Assembly: GCA_963742105.1 (NCBI GenBank)
Contig: CAVUKN010000004.1
Location: 1-64,000 of the forward strand
Reading direction: 5' to 3'
Origin: Gp6-AA40 sp963742105
GTDB lineage: Bacteria; Acidobacteriota; Vicinamibacteria; Vicinamibacterales; UBA2999
DNA length: 64,000 nucleotides
Part shown: positions 16,889-25,292 of the stretch, piece by piece
How positions within the stretch are numbered: position 1 is the first letter of the stretch
How the letters are laid out: each line of letters begins with the position of its first letter
Notes under the pieces: generated by a model
The model's database searches: none
What the model saw: only the letters and a program-made list of their open reading frames with translations
Told to the model about the DNA's origin: nothing
Program-made: the position numbers and the translations under genes

Positions 16889-17729
16889 AGTTCGTCCCCT
16901 GCCCGCCGAACGTGTCGCAGCTTTCCATCCTGCCGCTCTCGAGACCACGGCGGAGCCACTCCACTCGCTGCTGTGACGACCCGTGGGTAAATGACTCGGG
17001 CGCGACACGTCCCTGCGTCTCCTTCTGCAATCGGTCGTCGCCGATAGCCGCTGCCGCGCGCAGCCCATCCTCGGCATCCCCGGGTTCGACCAGGCCGCGC
17101 TGGGAGGCGTAGTGACCCCACACGCCGGCGTAACAGTCCGCCTGCAGCTCAACGCGCACGCTGGCGGCGTTCGCCTGTCGGGCACTCCCACGCTGTCTGA
17201 CAGCGTCGACCTGCCGGGTGAGCCCGGTCAGGGTCTGCACGTGGTGCCCCACTTCGTGGGCCACGACGTAGGCCTGCGCGAAATCGCCGGGCGCGCCAAA
17301 CCGTTGGTCGAGGTCGCGGAAGAACGACAGATCCAGGTATACCTTCTGGTCATTTGGGCAATAGAACGGCCCCATTTCCGCCTGGCCGACGCCACAGGCG
17401 GACTGCGTCGCCTGTGTGAACAGAACCAGCGTGGGGTCGCGGTACGTGGCGCCGTGCTCGCGCAGCAATTCGGTCCAGGTGTCTTCGGTGTCTTTCAGAA
17501 TCACCGCCACGAACTTCGCCTGCGGGTCGTCGTCGCGGACACCGGAGGTGGCGGTCGCGCCGGGCTCCGGTGAGCTGCTGTTGATGATGTCGACAGGGTT
17601 GGTTCCGGTAAGCGCCGAGAACAGCAGCAGCAGGACGAGGCCGCCGATGCCGCCGCCGACTGGCAATCCGATACCCATTCCGCGACGATCTTCGATGTTG
17701 CTGCTGCCCGAACGTCCCTGCCACCTCAT
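16887..17729 (-). CDS. ypfJ: YpfJ/KPN_02809 family neutral zinc metallopeptidase
   Basis: A 280-residue protein. Residues 1-20 are the characteristic MRWQGRSGSSNIEDRRG start, followed by one transmembrane segment (about 24-41). The zinc motif is HEVGHH (158-163), with CGVGQAEMGPFYCP earlier and ELQADCYAGVWGH later, which supplies the third ligand region. Family members are membrane-anchored and presumed to be peptidases, but substrates are unknown. The start has a strong ribosome-binding site (GGGAGGAG, four bases before ATG). Confidence 0.9.
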   Translation of the reverse strand: MRWQGRSGSSNIEDRRGMGIGLPVGGGIGGLVLLLLFSALTGTNPVDIINSSSPEPGATATSGVRDDDPQAKFVAVILKDTEDTWTELLREHGATYRDPTLVLFTQATQSACGVGQAEMGPFYCPNDQKVYLDLSFFRDLDQRFGAPGDFAQAYVVAHEVGHHVQTLTGLTRQVDAVRQRGSARQANAASVRVELQADCYAGVWGHYASQRGLVEPGDAEDGLRAAAAIGDDRLQKETQGRVAPESFTHGSSQQRVEWLRRGLESGRMESCDTFGGQGTN

Positions 17730-17811
17730 ACGGCTCCTCCCGCTCGACCGACTGGACGAGCGTCCTCCACCAGCTGACCTTGCACGGTGAATGCCGAGCG
17801 TAGCGCTCAGT

Positions 17812-17817
17812 TATCAT
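17812..17817 (+). promoter_or_regulatory. -10 element of a probably leaderless transcript
   Basis: TATCAT ends seven bases before GTG 17825, with no ribosome-binding site between. It lies in the short divergent region with ypfJ. Confidence 0.5.
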
Positions 17818-17824
17818 CGAGGCT

Positions 17825-18604
17825 GTGAATCTCCAGCTCGAGAATAAAATTGCGATAGTAACCGGATCGAGCCGCGGTCTGGGACTGGCAGCTGCCAATG
17901 CTCTGGCGGCGGAAGGCTGCTGCGTCATGCTGTGCGGACGAACTCAGCCCGCACTCGATGTCGCGGTGGCCGACGTCGGCAGGTCGGCAAGTGGCGGAAG
18001 CACCCGCGTGCGCGCTGTGCGCGCGGACGTCAGCAGTGCGTCGGGCGCACAGGCCGTGGTCGAAGAAACGGTGCGGGCTTTTGGCGGCATCGACATCCTG
18101 GTGAACAACGTCGGGCTTGGTCGCGGCGGTGATCTGCTGTCCACGACGGACGCAGAGTGGCAGGAAGCGATCGACCAGACGCTCTTCCCGGCAGTGCGCA
18201 TGTCGCGGCTGGCAGTCCCTTACATGAAAGCGCGCGGGGGCGGATCGATTGTTCTCATCGCGTCGATTTACGGACGCGAAGCGGGCGGCCGGATGACGTA
18301 CAACGCGGTGAAGGCGGCCGAGATCAGCCTCGGCAAGTCACTCGCACAGCAGCTGGCATCGTCCAATGTCCGCGTGAACAGCGTGTCGCCGGGCTCGATT
18401 CTGTTCGAGGGTGGCTCCTGGTGGAAACGCCAGCAGGAGAATCCGGAGGCGATTGCCGATTTCGTGCGGCGTGAGCTGCCATTCGGCCGATTTGGACGGC
18501 CGGAAGAGGTGGCCGACGTGGTGACCTTCCTCGCCTCTCCACGTGCCAGCTGGATCAGCGGTACTTCGGTCGTCGTCGACGGCTGTCAGAGCCGGGCCTT
18601 TTGA
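17825..18604 (+). CDS. SDR family oxidoreductase
   Basis: A 259-residue short-chain dehydrogenase. The cofactor loop is GSSRGLG near residue 15, NNVG near 97, the catalytic serine is in IASIYG, and the YNAVK motif (YxxxK) supplies Tyr and Lys. The C-terminal SPRASWISGTSVVVDGCQSRAF is the usual end. It resembles 3-oxoacyl-ACP reductase-type SDRs, but the substrate is open. It starts at GTG 17825 in a probably leaderless message. Confidence 0.88.
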   Translation: MNLQLENKIAIVTGSSRGLGLAAANALAAEGCCVMLCGRTQPALDVAVADVGRSASGGSTRVRAVRADVSSASGAQAVVEETVRAFGGIDILVNNVGLGRGGDLLSTTDAEWQEAIDQTLFPAVRMSRLAVPYMKARGGGSIVLIASIYGREAGGRMTYNAVKAAEISLGKSLAQQLASSNVRVNSVSPGSILFEGGSWWKRQQENPEAIADFVRRELPFGRFGRPEEVADVVTFLASPRASWISGTSVVVDGCQSRAF

Positions 18605-18616
18605 GCGCAGATACGG

Positions 18617-18756
18617 CAACTCCAACTCCCAACTCCCAAACCTAATTCCTAACGTTCCGACTCCCATCTCCCGCTCCGCACTGCAACGCGCGCACTCTCA
18701 AGGACGAGCCGACCCGTTTGGGAGTTGGGCGACAGTCCATTTGGGAGTTGGGAGTT
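18617..18756. repeat. Heptanucleotide palindromic array, AACTCCC family (B2)
   Basis: The left arm (18617-18640) has CAACTCC/AACTCCC words; the right arm (18717-18756) has TTGGGAGTTGGG words, with a non-repetitive middle. It lies between two genes in the same direction. The outer words match B1 and B3 but the middle differs, so it is a diverged or independent member. The following 18757-18874 shows nothing else recognisable. Confidence 0.75.
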
Positions 18757-18874
18757 TCGTTATGGGCACGCTCTGTGCTCCCACCTCCACGAACAAATTC
18801 GACGACCGATCGGGCTCAGCCGCGAAGTTCAATCGCTGTGTTTCGCGCGGGCCGAGCCGATCAGGGGAGGCAAT

Positions 18875-19714
18875 GTGGCGGAAGCAATGACGTCTCGACA
18901 ACGAATCAATCCAATCAATGTTGGAGCGATGGAGCGATGGCTCTCGATGGTCGCTGGCGCGATGCTGGCGGGCTGGGGTCTGCAGCGGCGTGACGCCCTG
19001 GGAGGAACAGCGGTGGTTGGCGCCGCGGCGCTGTTGTACCACGGCGCGACAGGGCGCGGCGCCATTTACGACGTGGAGGGCGCCAATCGCGGCAGGCGGC
19101 GCGGAATGGCGCTCGTCGCCGACAGGTACTCCGACACGCGACAGCGGCTGGGTGGACGCCGCGGGATTCACGTCGAGGAGTCAGTGACCATCAACAAGCC
19201 GATTGCCGAAGTGTTTCGGTTCTGGCGGAACTTCGAGAATCTTCCTCAGTTCATGCAGCACCTCGATTCGGTGGCCACGCGAGAGGAAGGGATCTCTCAC
19301 TGGGTGGCGAAAGGCCCGGCCGGAACGCACGTCGAGTGGGACGCACGGATCATCAACGAGATCGACAACAAGCTGATCGGCTGGCAGTCGCTCGAGGGGT
19401 CGATGATTGCCACGGCCGGGTCGGTCAACTTCGACGAGACCGAGCACGGAACGCGCGTCCGCGTTCACCTGCAGTACGACCCGCCGGGCGGCAAGGTCGG
19501 CGCCATGGTCGCGAAGCTGTTTGGCGAGGAGCCGAACCAGACCATTCGCGAGGACCTGCGCCGGTTCAAGCGGTTGCTGGAGACCGGTGAAATTCCGACG
19601 ACAGAAGGGCAGCCGACTGGCCGACGCTCGATGGCGTTGCATCCGTCGGCGAAACGCGCCGGCCGCGCCCAGGATGTGCGGCGGCGATCTCTTTCGACAG
19701 GAGCGGTGCGATGA
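18875..19714 (+). CDS. SRPBCC (polyketide cyclase/dehydrase-like) membrane-anchored protein
   Basis: A 279-residue protein. GTG 18875 follows AGGGGAGG by four bases; an in-frame ATG at 18887 is the alternative. Residues about 15-65 resemble the DUF2892 membrane hairpin (ERWLSMVAGAMLAGWGL, GGTAVVGAAALLYHG). Residues about 100-240 are a START-like SRPBCC domain (HVEESVTINKPIAEVFRFWR, FENLPQFMQHL, FDETEHGTRVRVHLQYDPPGG). Such proteins bind hydrophobic ligands, and the pairing with DUF2892 is common in stress-linked genes. It overlaps the downstream alcohol dehydrogenase by four bases, implying joint expression. Confidence 0.83.
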   Translation: MAEAMTSRQRINPINVGAMERWLSMVAGAMLAGWGLQRRDALGGTAVVGAAALLYHGATGRGAIYDVEGANRGRRRGMALVADRYSDTRQRLGGRRGIHVEESVTINKPIAEVFRFWRNFENLPQFMQHLDSVATREEGISHWVAKGPAGTHVEWDARIINEIDNKLIGWQSLEGSMIATAGSVNFDETEHGTRVRVHLQYDPPGGKVGAMVAKLFGEEPNQTIREDLRRFKRLLETGEIPTTEGQPTGRRSMALHPSAKRAGRAQDVRRRSLSTGAVR

Positions 19715-20880
19715 AAGCCGTGTGCTGGGAAGGCACCAACCGGATCGGTGTTCAACGTGTCCCCGATCCCACGATCCTCAACTCCCGCGATGCCATCGTT
19801 CGCATCACCTCCACCGCCATTTGCGGCTCGGATCTGCATCTCTACGACGGTTTCATTCCGACGATGGAGCGCGGCGACATTCTCGGTCACGAGTTCATGG
19901 GGATCGTCGAAGACGTCGGCCAGGGCGTCACGAACCTCCAGCGCGGCGACCGTGTCATCGTCCCGTTCCCGATTTCGTGCGGGAACTGCTGGTTCTGCGA
20001 ACACGAGCTGTATTCGTGCTGTGACAACTCGAATCCGAATGCGTGGATCGCCGAGAAGTTCTACGGCTATTCACCGGCCGGATTGTTCGGCTACTCGCAC
20101 ATGATGGGAGGCTACGCCGGCGGGCAGGCCGAATACGCGCGTGTTCCGTACGCCGACATCGGCCCGTTCAAGGTGCCCGAGTCGTTGACCGACGAGCAGG
20201 TCCTGTTCCTCACGGACATCTTCCCCACCGGCTACATGGCGGCGGAGAACTGCAATATCCAGCCTGGGGATGTCGTGGCGGTCTGGGGCGGTGGTCCAGT
20301 CGGGCAGTTTTCGATTCGCAGTGCGTTCCTGCTCGGAGCAAGCCGCGTGATCGCGATCGAGACGGTTCCCGAGCGGCGGCGGATGGCGGAGCAGGCCGGG
20401 GCCGAGACGCTCGACTCGATGGACCCGGATGTGTTCGAACGGCTGCGCGACATGACGGGTGGTTTCGGCCCTGACGCCTGTATCGATGCGGTGGGCCTCG
20501 AGGCGCACGGCCCGCATATCGACTACTACTACGACAAGGCCAAGACGATGGCGATGATGAGCACTGATCGAATCAGCGCGCTTCGTCAGGCGATCCACTC
20601 GTGCCGGAAGGGCGGGACGGTGTCAGTGCCGGGTGTCTACGGCGGCTTCGTCGACAAGATGCCGTTTGGCGCCGTCGTGCAGAAGGGGCTGACGATCAAG
20701 TCCGGCCAGACCCACGTGCACCGGTATCTGCCGAAGCTGCTCCGTCACATCGAGAACGGCGACATCGATCCGTCGTTCGTCGTCACCCACCGCGTCGCCC
20801 TGGACGACGCGCCGCGCATGTACCAGACGTTTCGGGACAAGCAGGACGGCTGCATCAAGGTGGTGATGAAGCCGCACTGA
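19711..20880 (+). CDS. Zinc-dependent alcohol dehydrogenase (formaldehyde-dehydrogenase-like)
   Basis: A 389-residue medium-chain dehydrogenase. Catalytic zinc ligands are Cys38 in CGSDLH and His60-Glu61 in GHEFMG. The structural zinc loop has Cys90, Cys93, Cys96 and Cys104 in the CxxCxxCx7C pattern. The NAD-binding loop is GGGPVGQFS. The length and the insertion with DKAKTMAMM resemble glutathione-independent formaldehyde dehydrogenases and related threonine/sorbitol-type enzymes. The ATG is inside the stop of the SRPBCC gene (ATGA overlap). The same gene pair occurs in many soil bacteria (from general knowledge). Confidence 0.88.
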   Translation: MKAVCWEGTNRIGVQRVPDPTILNSRDAIVRITSTAICGSDLHLYDGFIPTMERGDILGHEFMGIVEDVGQGVTNLQRGDRVIVPFPISCGNCWFCEHELYSCCDNSNPNAWIAEKFYGYSPAGLFGYSHMMGGYAGGQAEYARVPYADIGPFKVPESLTDEQVLFLTDIFPTGYMAAENCNIQPGDVVAVWGGGPVGQFSIRSAFLLGASRVIAIETVPERRRMAEQAGAETLDSMDPDVFERLRDMTGGFGPDACIDAVGLEAHGPHIDYYYDKAKTMAMMSTDRISALRQAIHSCRKGGTVSVPGVYGGFVDKMPFGAVVQKGLTIKSGQTHVHRYLPKLLRHIENGDIDPSFVVTHRVALDDAPRMYQTFRDKQDGCIKVVMKPH

Positions 20881-20888
20881 GTGACACA

Positions 20889-20993
20889 GCCGGTAGCCGG
20901 TAGCCGGTAGCTGGTAGCCTGTAGCCGAGATCGCTCAAAGTAACTGGCGACGAGCTACTAGCCACTGGCTACCGGCCACCGGCTACCAGCTAC
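20889..20993. repeat. Heptanucleotide palindromic array, GGTAGCC family (A2)
   Basis: The left arm is GGTAGCC/GGTAGCT words and the right arm CTACCGG/CCACCGG words. It lies between two convergent genes and reaches the stop codon of the methyltransferase. Words match A1, 15736-15981. Confidence 0.82.
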
Positions 20994-21748
20994 TTCTTCA
21001 CCCCTACCGCGACGAGCGACAGGCCGATGGGTGGCGGAACGGCTTTCTCGAGCGGCAATGCCCACGGCGCGATGAGGTTGTCGAAGATCTTCACCTGCGT
21101 CACGCTGTGCGCGGTGGACTTCGTCACGTGGGCGTTGAACATCCATCCGAGCAGGCCGATCGGATTGGTGTAGCGCAGCGTGAGCAGCGGCAGGTCAGCC
21201 TCACGGAACGCGCGTCCGAGCGTTTCCTTCGTATAGCGGCGATGGTGACCCAGTTCCGCGTCGAGCGGGCCGTAGGCCGCCGGGACGGCTGGAACGAAGA
21301 TCAGGACCTTGCCGCCGGGCACGATCACGTCGCGGAACGTGCGGAGCGCCGCCACGTCGTCTTTGATGTGCTCGAGGACGTTGGAGCAGTAGACCGTGTC
21401 GAACCGATGCGCCGCGAGCTCGGCGGGATCGCACTGTTCCAGCAGGCATTCACGCATCGTGAACCGCGGGTGGTCGCCGAGCACCTGACGGGTGCGTTCC
21501 GCGCAGTGACGATTCGGTTCGACCGCGAAGACGTCGTCGGAAATGGCCAGCAGCCGCTCGCTCATCGTGCCGATGCCGCAGCCCACTTCAAGCACCCGCT
21601 TGCCGATGTGATCGCGGAACAGGTTGAAGACGTGGTTCCCGTAACGGCGGGCCTCCTGCATCGTCTCCAGGTCGTCGGCGACGTATACGTGTTCGGTCTG
21701 AGTGTGGCGGCGGTCGGTGTGATTCACGTCGGTACCAGGCCCCTTCAC
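20990..21748 (-). CDS. Class I SAM-dependent methyltransferase
   Basis: About 252 residues. Motif I is VLEVGCGIGTMSERLL, the acidic residue closing strand 2 is in VFAVEPN, and FDTVYCSNVLEHIKDD is the motif IV/V region; these place it with UbiE/COQ5-type Methyltransf_11/23 enzymes. The C-terminal helix region (YTNPIGLLGWMFNAHV) resembles lipid- or sugar-linked methyltransferases that sit beside glycosyltransferases. GTG 21748 or GTG 21727 may be the start; neither has a ribosome-binding site. The 5' end abuts or overlaps the divergent membrane protein gene, so the two may share regulation. The substrate is unknown. Confidence 0.82.
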   Translation of the reverse strand: MKGPGTDVNHTDRRHTQTEHVYVADDLETMQEARRYGNHVFNLFRDHIGKRVLEVGCGIGTMSERLLAISDDVFAVEPNRHCAERTRQVLGDHPRFTMRECLLEQCDPAELAAHRFDTVYCSNVLEHIKDDVAALRTFRDVIVPGGKVLIFVPAVPAAYGPLDAELGHHRRYTKETLGRAFREADLPLLTLRYTNPIGLLGWMFNAHVTKSTAHSVTQVKIFDNLIAPWALPLEKAVPPPIGLSLVAVGVKK

Positions 21749-24067
21749 GGTACCATATGGGGTTGGCTCGGCCAATCGATTCGGTTCCCGGAGGGCTGTT
21801 GGTACAGACGACGTTGGCAGGTCGCCGCCTGCCTGGGCATCTACATCCTCGCCAGTGTGGTGATGGGCCGCGAGGTACTCGCGCATCTCGGCGATTCGAT
21901 CGCCAATGACGCGGGTGATCCGATCCTGACCACGACGATCCTGCATTGGGTGGCGACGCATCTGCCGTACACCGATGCCTGGTATCAGTTCCCCATCTTC
22001 TATCCGTCGCGCGATACGCTGACGTTTTCGGAACACCTGCTCGGCGTCAGTGTGGTTGCCGCACCGATCGAGTGGGTCACGGGGAGCCCCGTCATCGCGT
22101 ACAACCTCACCCTGATCGCGTCGTTCGCGCTGAGTGCTGCGGCGATGTTCGCGTTCGGGTGGCGGTTGACCGGCAACGTTCCGGCGTCCTTCATTGCCGG
22201 TCTCGCCTACGGGTTCGCACCCTACCGCATCTCGCAACTCCCGCACATCCAGATGGAAGCGGTCTGGTACGCGCCGCTCGCCCTGCTCGGGTTGCACGCG
22301 TACCTCGATACCGGCCGTCGCCGGTGGTTGGCACTGTACGGCGCGGCGTGGATGCTCCAGGGCGCGGCCAACGGCTACGCACTCGTGTTTCTGTCAGTCC
22401 TCATCGGGATCTGGGTGCTCTGGTTTGTCGTCGCAGCGCGTCGCTGGCGTGATCTGGCGAAAATCGCGGTGACCACCGTGATCGCTGTTCTTCCCCTCGT
22501 TCCGATTCTGCTCCGGTACGTCCAGGCCCATCAGTACTACGGGATGGTCCGCGGCGTCGAAGAGATCAAGGCGTTCAGCGCGGACATCGCCGCGGTGGTG
22601 TGCGCCCCACCGGCGCTGACGTTCTGGGGATGGATTCGCGTCGGTTGCCGGCCGGAGGGCGAGCTGTTTCCGGGCGTTGCCGTGTTCGCGATCTTTGTCG
22701 CCGCGGCTGTCAGCGTGTTGAAGTGGGGACCGGTGTCCGCGCCAGCGCCGCGCCCGATCCGCATCGCGGTCCGTGTTCTTTTTGGCGTGGCCATCCTGTA
22801 CGCCGCGATCGCGCTGAGCGTGTGGTGGTTCGGAGCGTGGACGTTCGAGTCCGGTCCGCTGCACATGTCGGCGTCTACGGTCGTCAAGCCCGTTCTGGTC
22901 TGCGTGTTCTCGACACTGATCGCGCTGGCCCTTCCCCCGGGAGCGAGACTTGCCGCCCGACGGGTTTCGACGCTGAGCTTCTATCTGTTCTCGGTCGTGC
23001 TGATGTGGCTGCTGTCCCTCGGTCCGCGGCTGCGTGTCATGGACCGGTCGATCGGATACGACGGTCCATACACGTGGGTCATGCTCGTGCCCGGTGGTGA
23101 CGGGCTGCGCGTGCCCGCCCGGTTCTGGATGGTCGCGGTGTTGTGCCTGGCCGCGGTGATCGCGTTGTTCCTGGCGGAACTGATCAAGCGGCGCGGATCG
23201 ACCTTCACGCGCATTGCCGTGCCGCTGACGGCAATGCTGGTCCTCGCGGACGGGTGGGTGTCCGCGATTCCTGCCCAGCCGCTTCCGTCCGACGTGCCCA
23301 ACCCCGCGGCGCTCGCCGGTCGGACGGTGCTGAATCTGCCGGCGGGCGACTACCCAGACATCGCCGCCCAGTACCGCGCCGTGCGCGGAGGGTGGCACGC
23401 GGTCAACGGCTACAGCGGCTTCCTGCCGCCGTACTATCCGCTCGTCGTCAACGCCTCGAACGAAGACGTGCCGGGCATTCTCGACGCTTTCCGGCCCTAC
23501 GGCGATATCGACGTGGTCGTGGCTCGCGACGCGGCAAACCAGCAGGCCGTCATGCGAGAGCAGCCCGGGGTGACGATCACGGGGGAGAACGCCGCCTTCA
23601 CTCAGTTCCGTGTGCCGGGACGTCCCGAGCCATCACGAGACGGAGGGGTCCGGCAGCAGATTGCCTCATTGTCGTCGCCGTGTGAGGCGCCGGCCTTGCG
23701 GCAGGCGCTCGACCACAACGTCGACACCTACTGGGTGTGCGGACCTGAGCTCGACGAGCAGCAGCTCACGATCGATCTCGGCAAGGTCCAGACAGTCGGC
23801 GCAGTGCTGCATGACGAGGGGCCGCAGGCCGGGAACTTTCCCCGACGACTCATCATCGAAACGTCAGAGGACGGAGCGGCGTGGGCGCCGGCGTGGAGCG
23901 GAAATGCGTGGGGACCGGCGATCAGCGCCGCGATGCGCAACCCGAAAGCGAATCACATCTGGTTCGTGTTCGAACCACGTCCGGCGCGGTACGTCAGGTT
24001 GACGCACCCGCGCGAGGCGCAGCACTACACCTGGGCGATCGCTGATCTGGAGGTGTGGTCCAAATAG
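21719..24067 (+). CDS. GT-C-like polytopic membrane protein with C-terminal F5/8 type C (discoidin) domain
   Basis: About 782 residues. A first transmembrane helix (ACLGIYILASVVMGREVL) is followed by HLGDSIANDAGDP, an acidic extracytoplasmic loop like those of GT-C glycosyltransferases that use lipid-phosphate sugars. About ten more hydrophobic segments run to residue 530. The last 130 residues (from about 650) read as a discoidin-like galactose-binding fold: LRQALDHNVDTYWVCGP, LTIDLGKVQTVGAVLHD, RYVRLTHPR. It may transfer sugar to an exported polymer or protein. The start is uncertain: GTG 21719 is the nearest upstream option that keeps the first helix and it overlaps the divergent methyltransferase; the next ATG is 21863. 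Confidence 0.72.
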   Translation: MIHVGTRPLHGTIWGWLGQSIRFPEGCWYRRRWQVAACLGIYILASVVMGREVLAHLGDSIANDAGDPILTTTILHWVATHLPYTDAWYQFPIFYPSRDTLTFSEHLLGVSVVAAPIEWVTGSPVIAYNLTLIASFALSAAAMFAFGWRLTGNVPASFIAGLAYGFAPYRISQLPHIQMEAVWYAPLALLGLHAYLDTGRRRWLALYGAAWMLQGAANGYALVFLSVLIGIWVLWFVVAARRWRDLAKIAVTTVIAVLPLVPILLRYVQAHQYYGMVRGVEEIKAFSADIAAVVCAPPALTFWGWIRVGCRPEGELFPGVAVFAIFVAAAVSVLKWGPVSAPAPRPIRIAVRVLFGVAILYAAIALSVWWFGAWTFESGPLHMSASTVVKPVLVCVFSTLIALALPPGARLAARRVSTLSFYLFSVVLMWLLSLGPRLRVMDRSIGYDGPYTWVMLVPGGDGLRVPARFWMVAVLCLAAVIALFLAELIKRRGSTFTRIAVPLTAMLVLADGWVSAIPAQPLPSDVPNPAALAGRTVLNLPAGDYPDIAAQYRAVRGGWHAVNGYSGFLPPYYPLVVNASNEDVPGILDAFRPYGDIDVVVARDAANQQAVMREQPGVTITGENAAFTQFRVPGRPEPSRDGGVRQQIASLSSPCEAPALRQALDHNVDTYWVCGPELDEQQLTIDLGKVQTVGAVLHDEGPQAGNFPRRLIIETSEDGAAWAPAWSGNAWGPAISAAMRNPKANHIWFVFEPRPARYVRLTHPREAQHYTWAIADLEVWSK

Positions 24068-24178
24068 CTATCTGTTAATCCCAATTCCCACCGTGTCACG
24101 CTGGTCCAAATTCTCAAGCGTTCGAACGCGGAAGACTTTGGGAGTTGGGGAAGCGAAAGCCGTTGGGAGTTGGGTGAT
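24068..24178. repeat. Heptanucleotide palindromic array, AACTCCC family (B3)
   Basis: The left arm is degenerate (AATCCCAATTCCCA); the right arm is TTGGGAGTTGGGG plus GTTGGGAGTTGGG. It aligns with B1 (12651-12757) from the first bases (GCTATCTG) through GGGGAAGCGA to the last word, so the two are copies of one element. It lies between convergent genes. Confidence 0.78.
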
Positions 24179-24180
24179 GA

Positions 24181-25212
24181 CTACATCTCGTTGTTCGCCT
24201 CGGCCGCGCGATAGCTTGGCTCGGTCAGCGGTGACGGGGCCCAGGGCGATTCGCTCTCGCGACCAGGGCGGGATTCGTCTCCGCCTGCTGCGGGACCCGG
24301 CAACAGCTGATTCAGCAGCGTCATCACATCCGCGAAGAGCTCCGGCACCAGCGTGCGGGCGAGAATCGCGAGCTTGGCCTGAATGGTGATCACCAGCTCC
24401 GCGTCGCCATGGCGGCAGGCTTCGATAATCTGCCGTGCTGCTCTGCGCGCATCGATGCTCGCCAGGGGCAGCGAATCCGAGATGGCAAACCACGCATACT
24501 CCTGCGGCCGCTGACCCTTGAACATCGCGTTGACCGGTGAGCCGGTCCGCATCAGCCCCGGGCACACCGTTGTTACAGTGATGTTGTCCCGCGCGAGCTC
24601 GACGCGGAGACCATCCGACAGTCCGACCAGCGCAAACTTGCTCGCGGAGTACGGGACCAGATGCGGAACCGAGATGCGTCCGCCGATCGACGAGATGTTG
24701 ACGATCCGCCCTTCGCTCTGGCGACGCATGTGGGGCAAGGCGGCGACCACCATGTAGAGCGGCCCCCAGAAATGCGTGGCCATCGCATCTTCATAGTCGG
24801 CCAGCTTCATGTGATCGAGCGGCCCGACCTGAATGATGCCGGCGTTGTTGATCAGCACGTCGACGCGTCCGTAGCGGTCGATGACCTGCGCGATCGCCCG
24901 TTCCGTGTCGTACCGTCGTCGGATGTCGGCCACGACGGTGAGGACCTCCGCAAAGGGCTGCCGGGTGCGGATGTCGTCCGCAGCGCGGGCGAGTTCGTCC
25001 TCGTCACGGGCGATCAACGTGACCCTGGCGCCTTCGTCTGCCAGTTCGCGCGCCATGACGAGTCCGAGTCCCCTCGACCCGCCAGTGATGACCACCGACT
25101 TGGAGGTGAATTCATACGGATCGCGACGCCTCCAGGCCCGGGCCAGCATGACCGCGCCAAGACCGACCGCTCCTACCATCAACGCCTGCTTCTCTCGTGT
25201 TGCCAGTGGCAT
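24181..25212 (-). CDS. SDR family oxidoreductase with N-terminal membrane anchor
   Basis: A 343-residue protein. Residues about 8-26 (LMVGAVGLGAVMLARAWR) are a hydrophobic anchor. Then come the cofactor loop GGSRGLGLVMA, the DEDELARA segment, the NNAGI motif, the catalytic serine in ISSIGG and YSASK. The C-terminal 100 residues are longer than in a classical SDR (usually about 250) and include a helical part. Anchored SDRs of this type are often involved in lipid or steroid-like substrates, but nothing here fixes the substrate. It is divergent from the mrfA-like helicase gene. Confidence 0.86.
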   Translation of the reverse strand: MPLATREKQALMVGAVGLGAVMLARAWRRRDPYEFTSKSVVITGGSRGLGLVMARELADEGARVTLIARDEDELARAADDIRTRQPFAEVLTVVADIRRRYDTERAIAQVIDRYGRVDVLINNAGIIQVGPLDHMKLADYEDAMATHFWGPLYMVVAALPHMRRQSEGRIVNISSIGGRISVPHLVPYSASKFALVGLSDGLRVELARDNITVTTVCPGLMRTGSPVNAMFKGQRPQEYAWFAISDSLPLASIDARRAARQIIEACRHGDAELVITIQAKLAILARTLVPELFADVMTLLNQLLPGPAAGGDESRPGRESESPWAPSPLTEPSYRAAEANNEM

Positions 25213-25278
25213 CGCTCGATCTCCCGCCCAGCCGATCGCAACTCGCGTTCCCGGCTGGATTTTCGCCTTTTGTGCGCC

Positions 25279-25284
25279 TACAAT
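25279..25284 (+). promoter_or_regulatory. -10 element of a probably leaderless transcript
   Basis: TACAAT ends eight bases before ATG 25293 and no ribosome-binding site is present. This supports 25293 as the helicase start. Confidence 0.5.
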
Positions 25285-25292
25285 CCTCGGTC

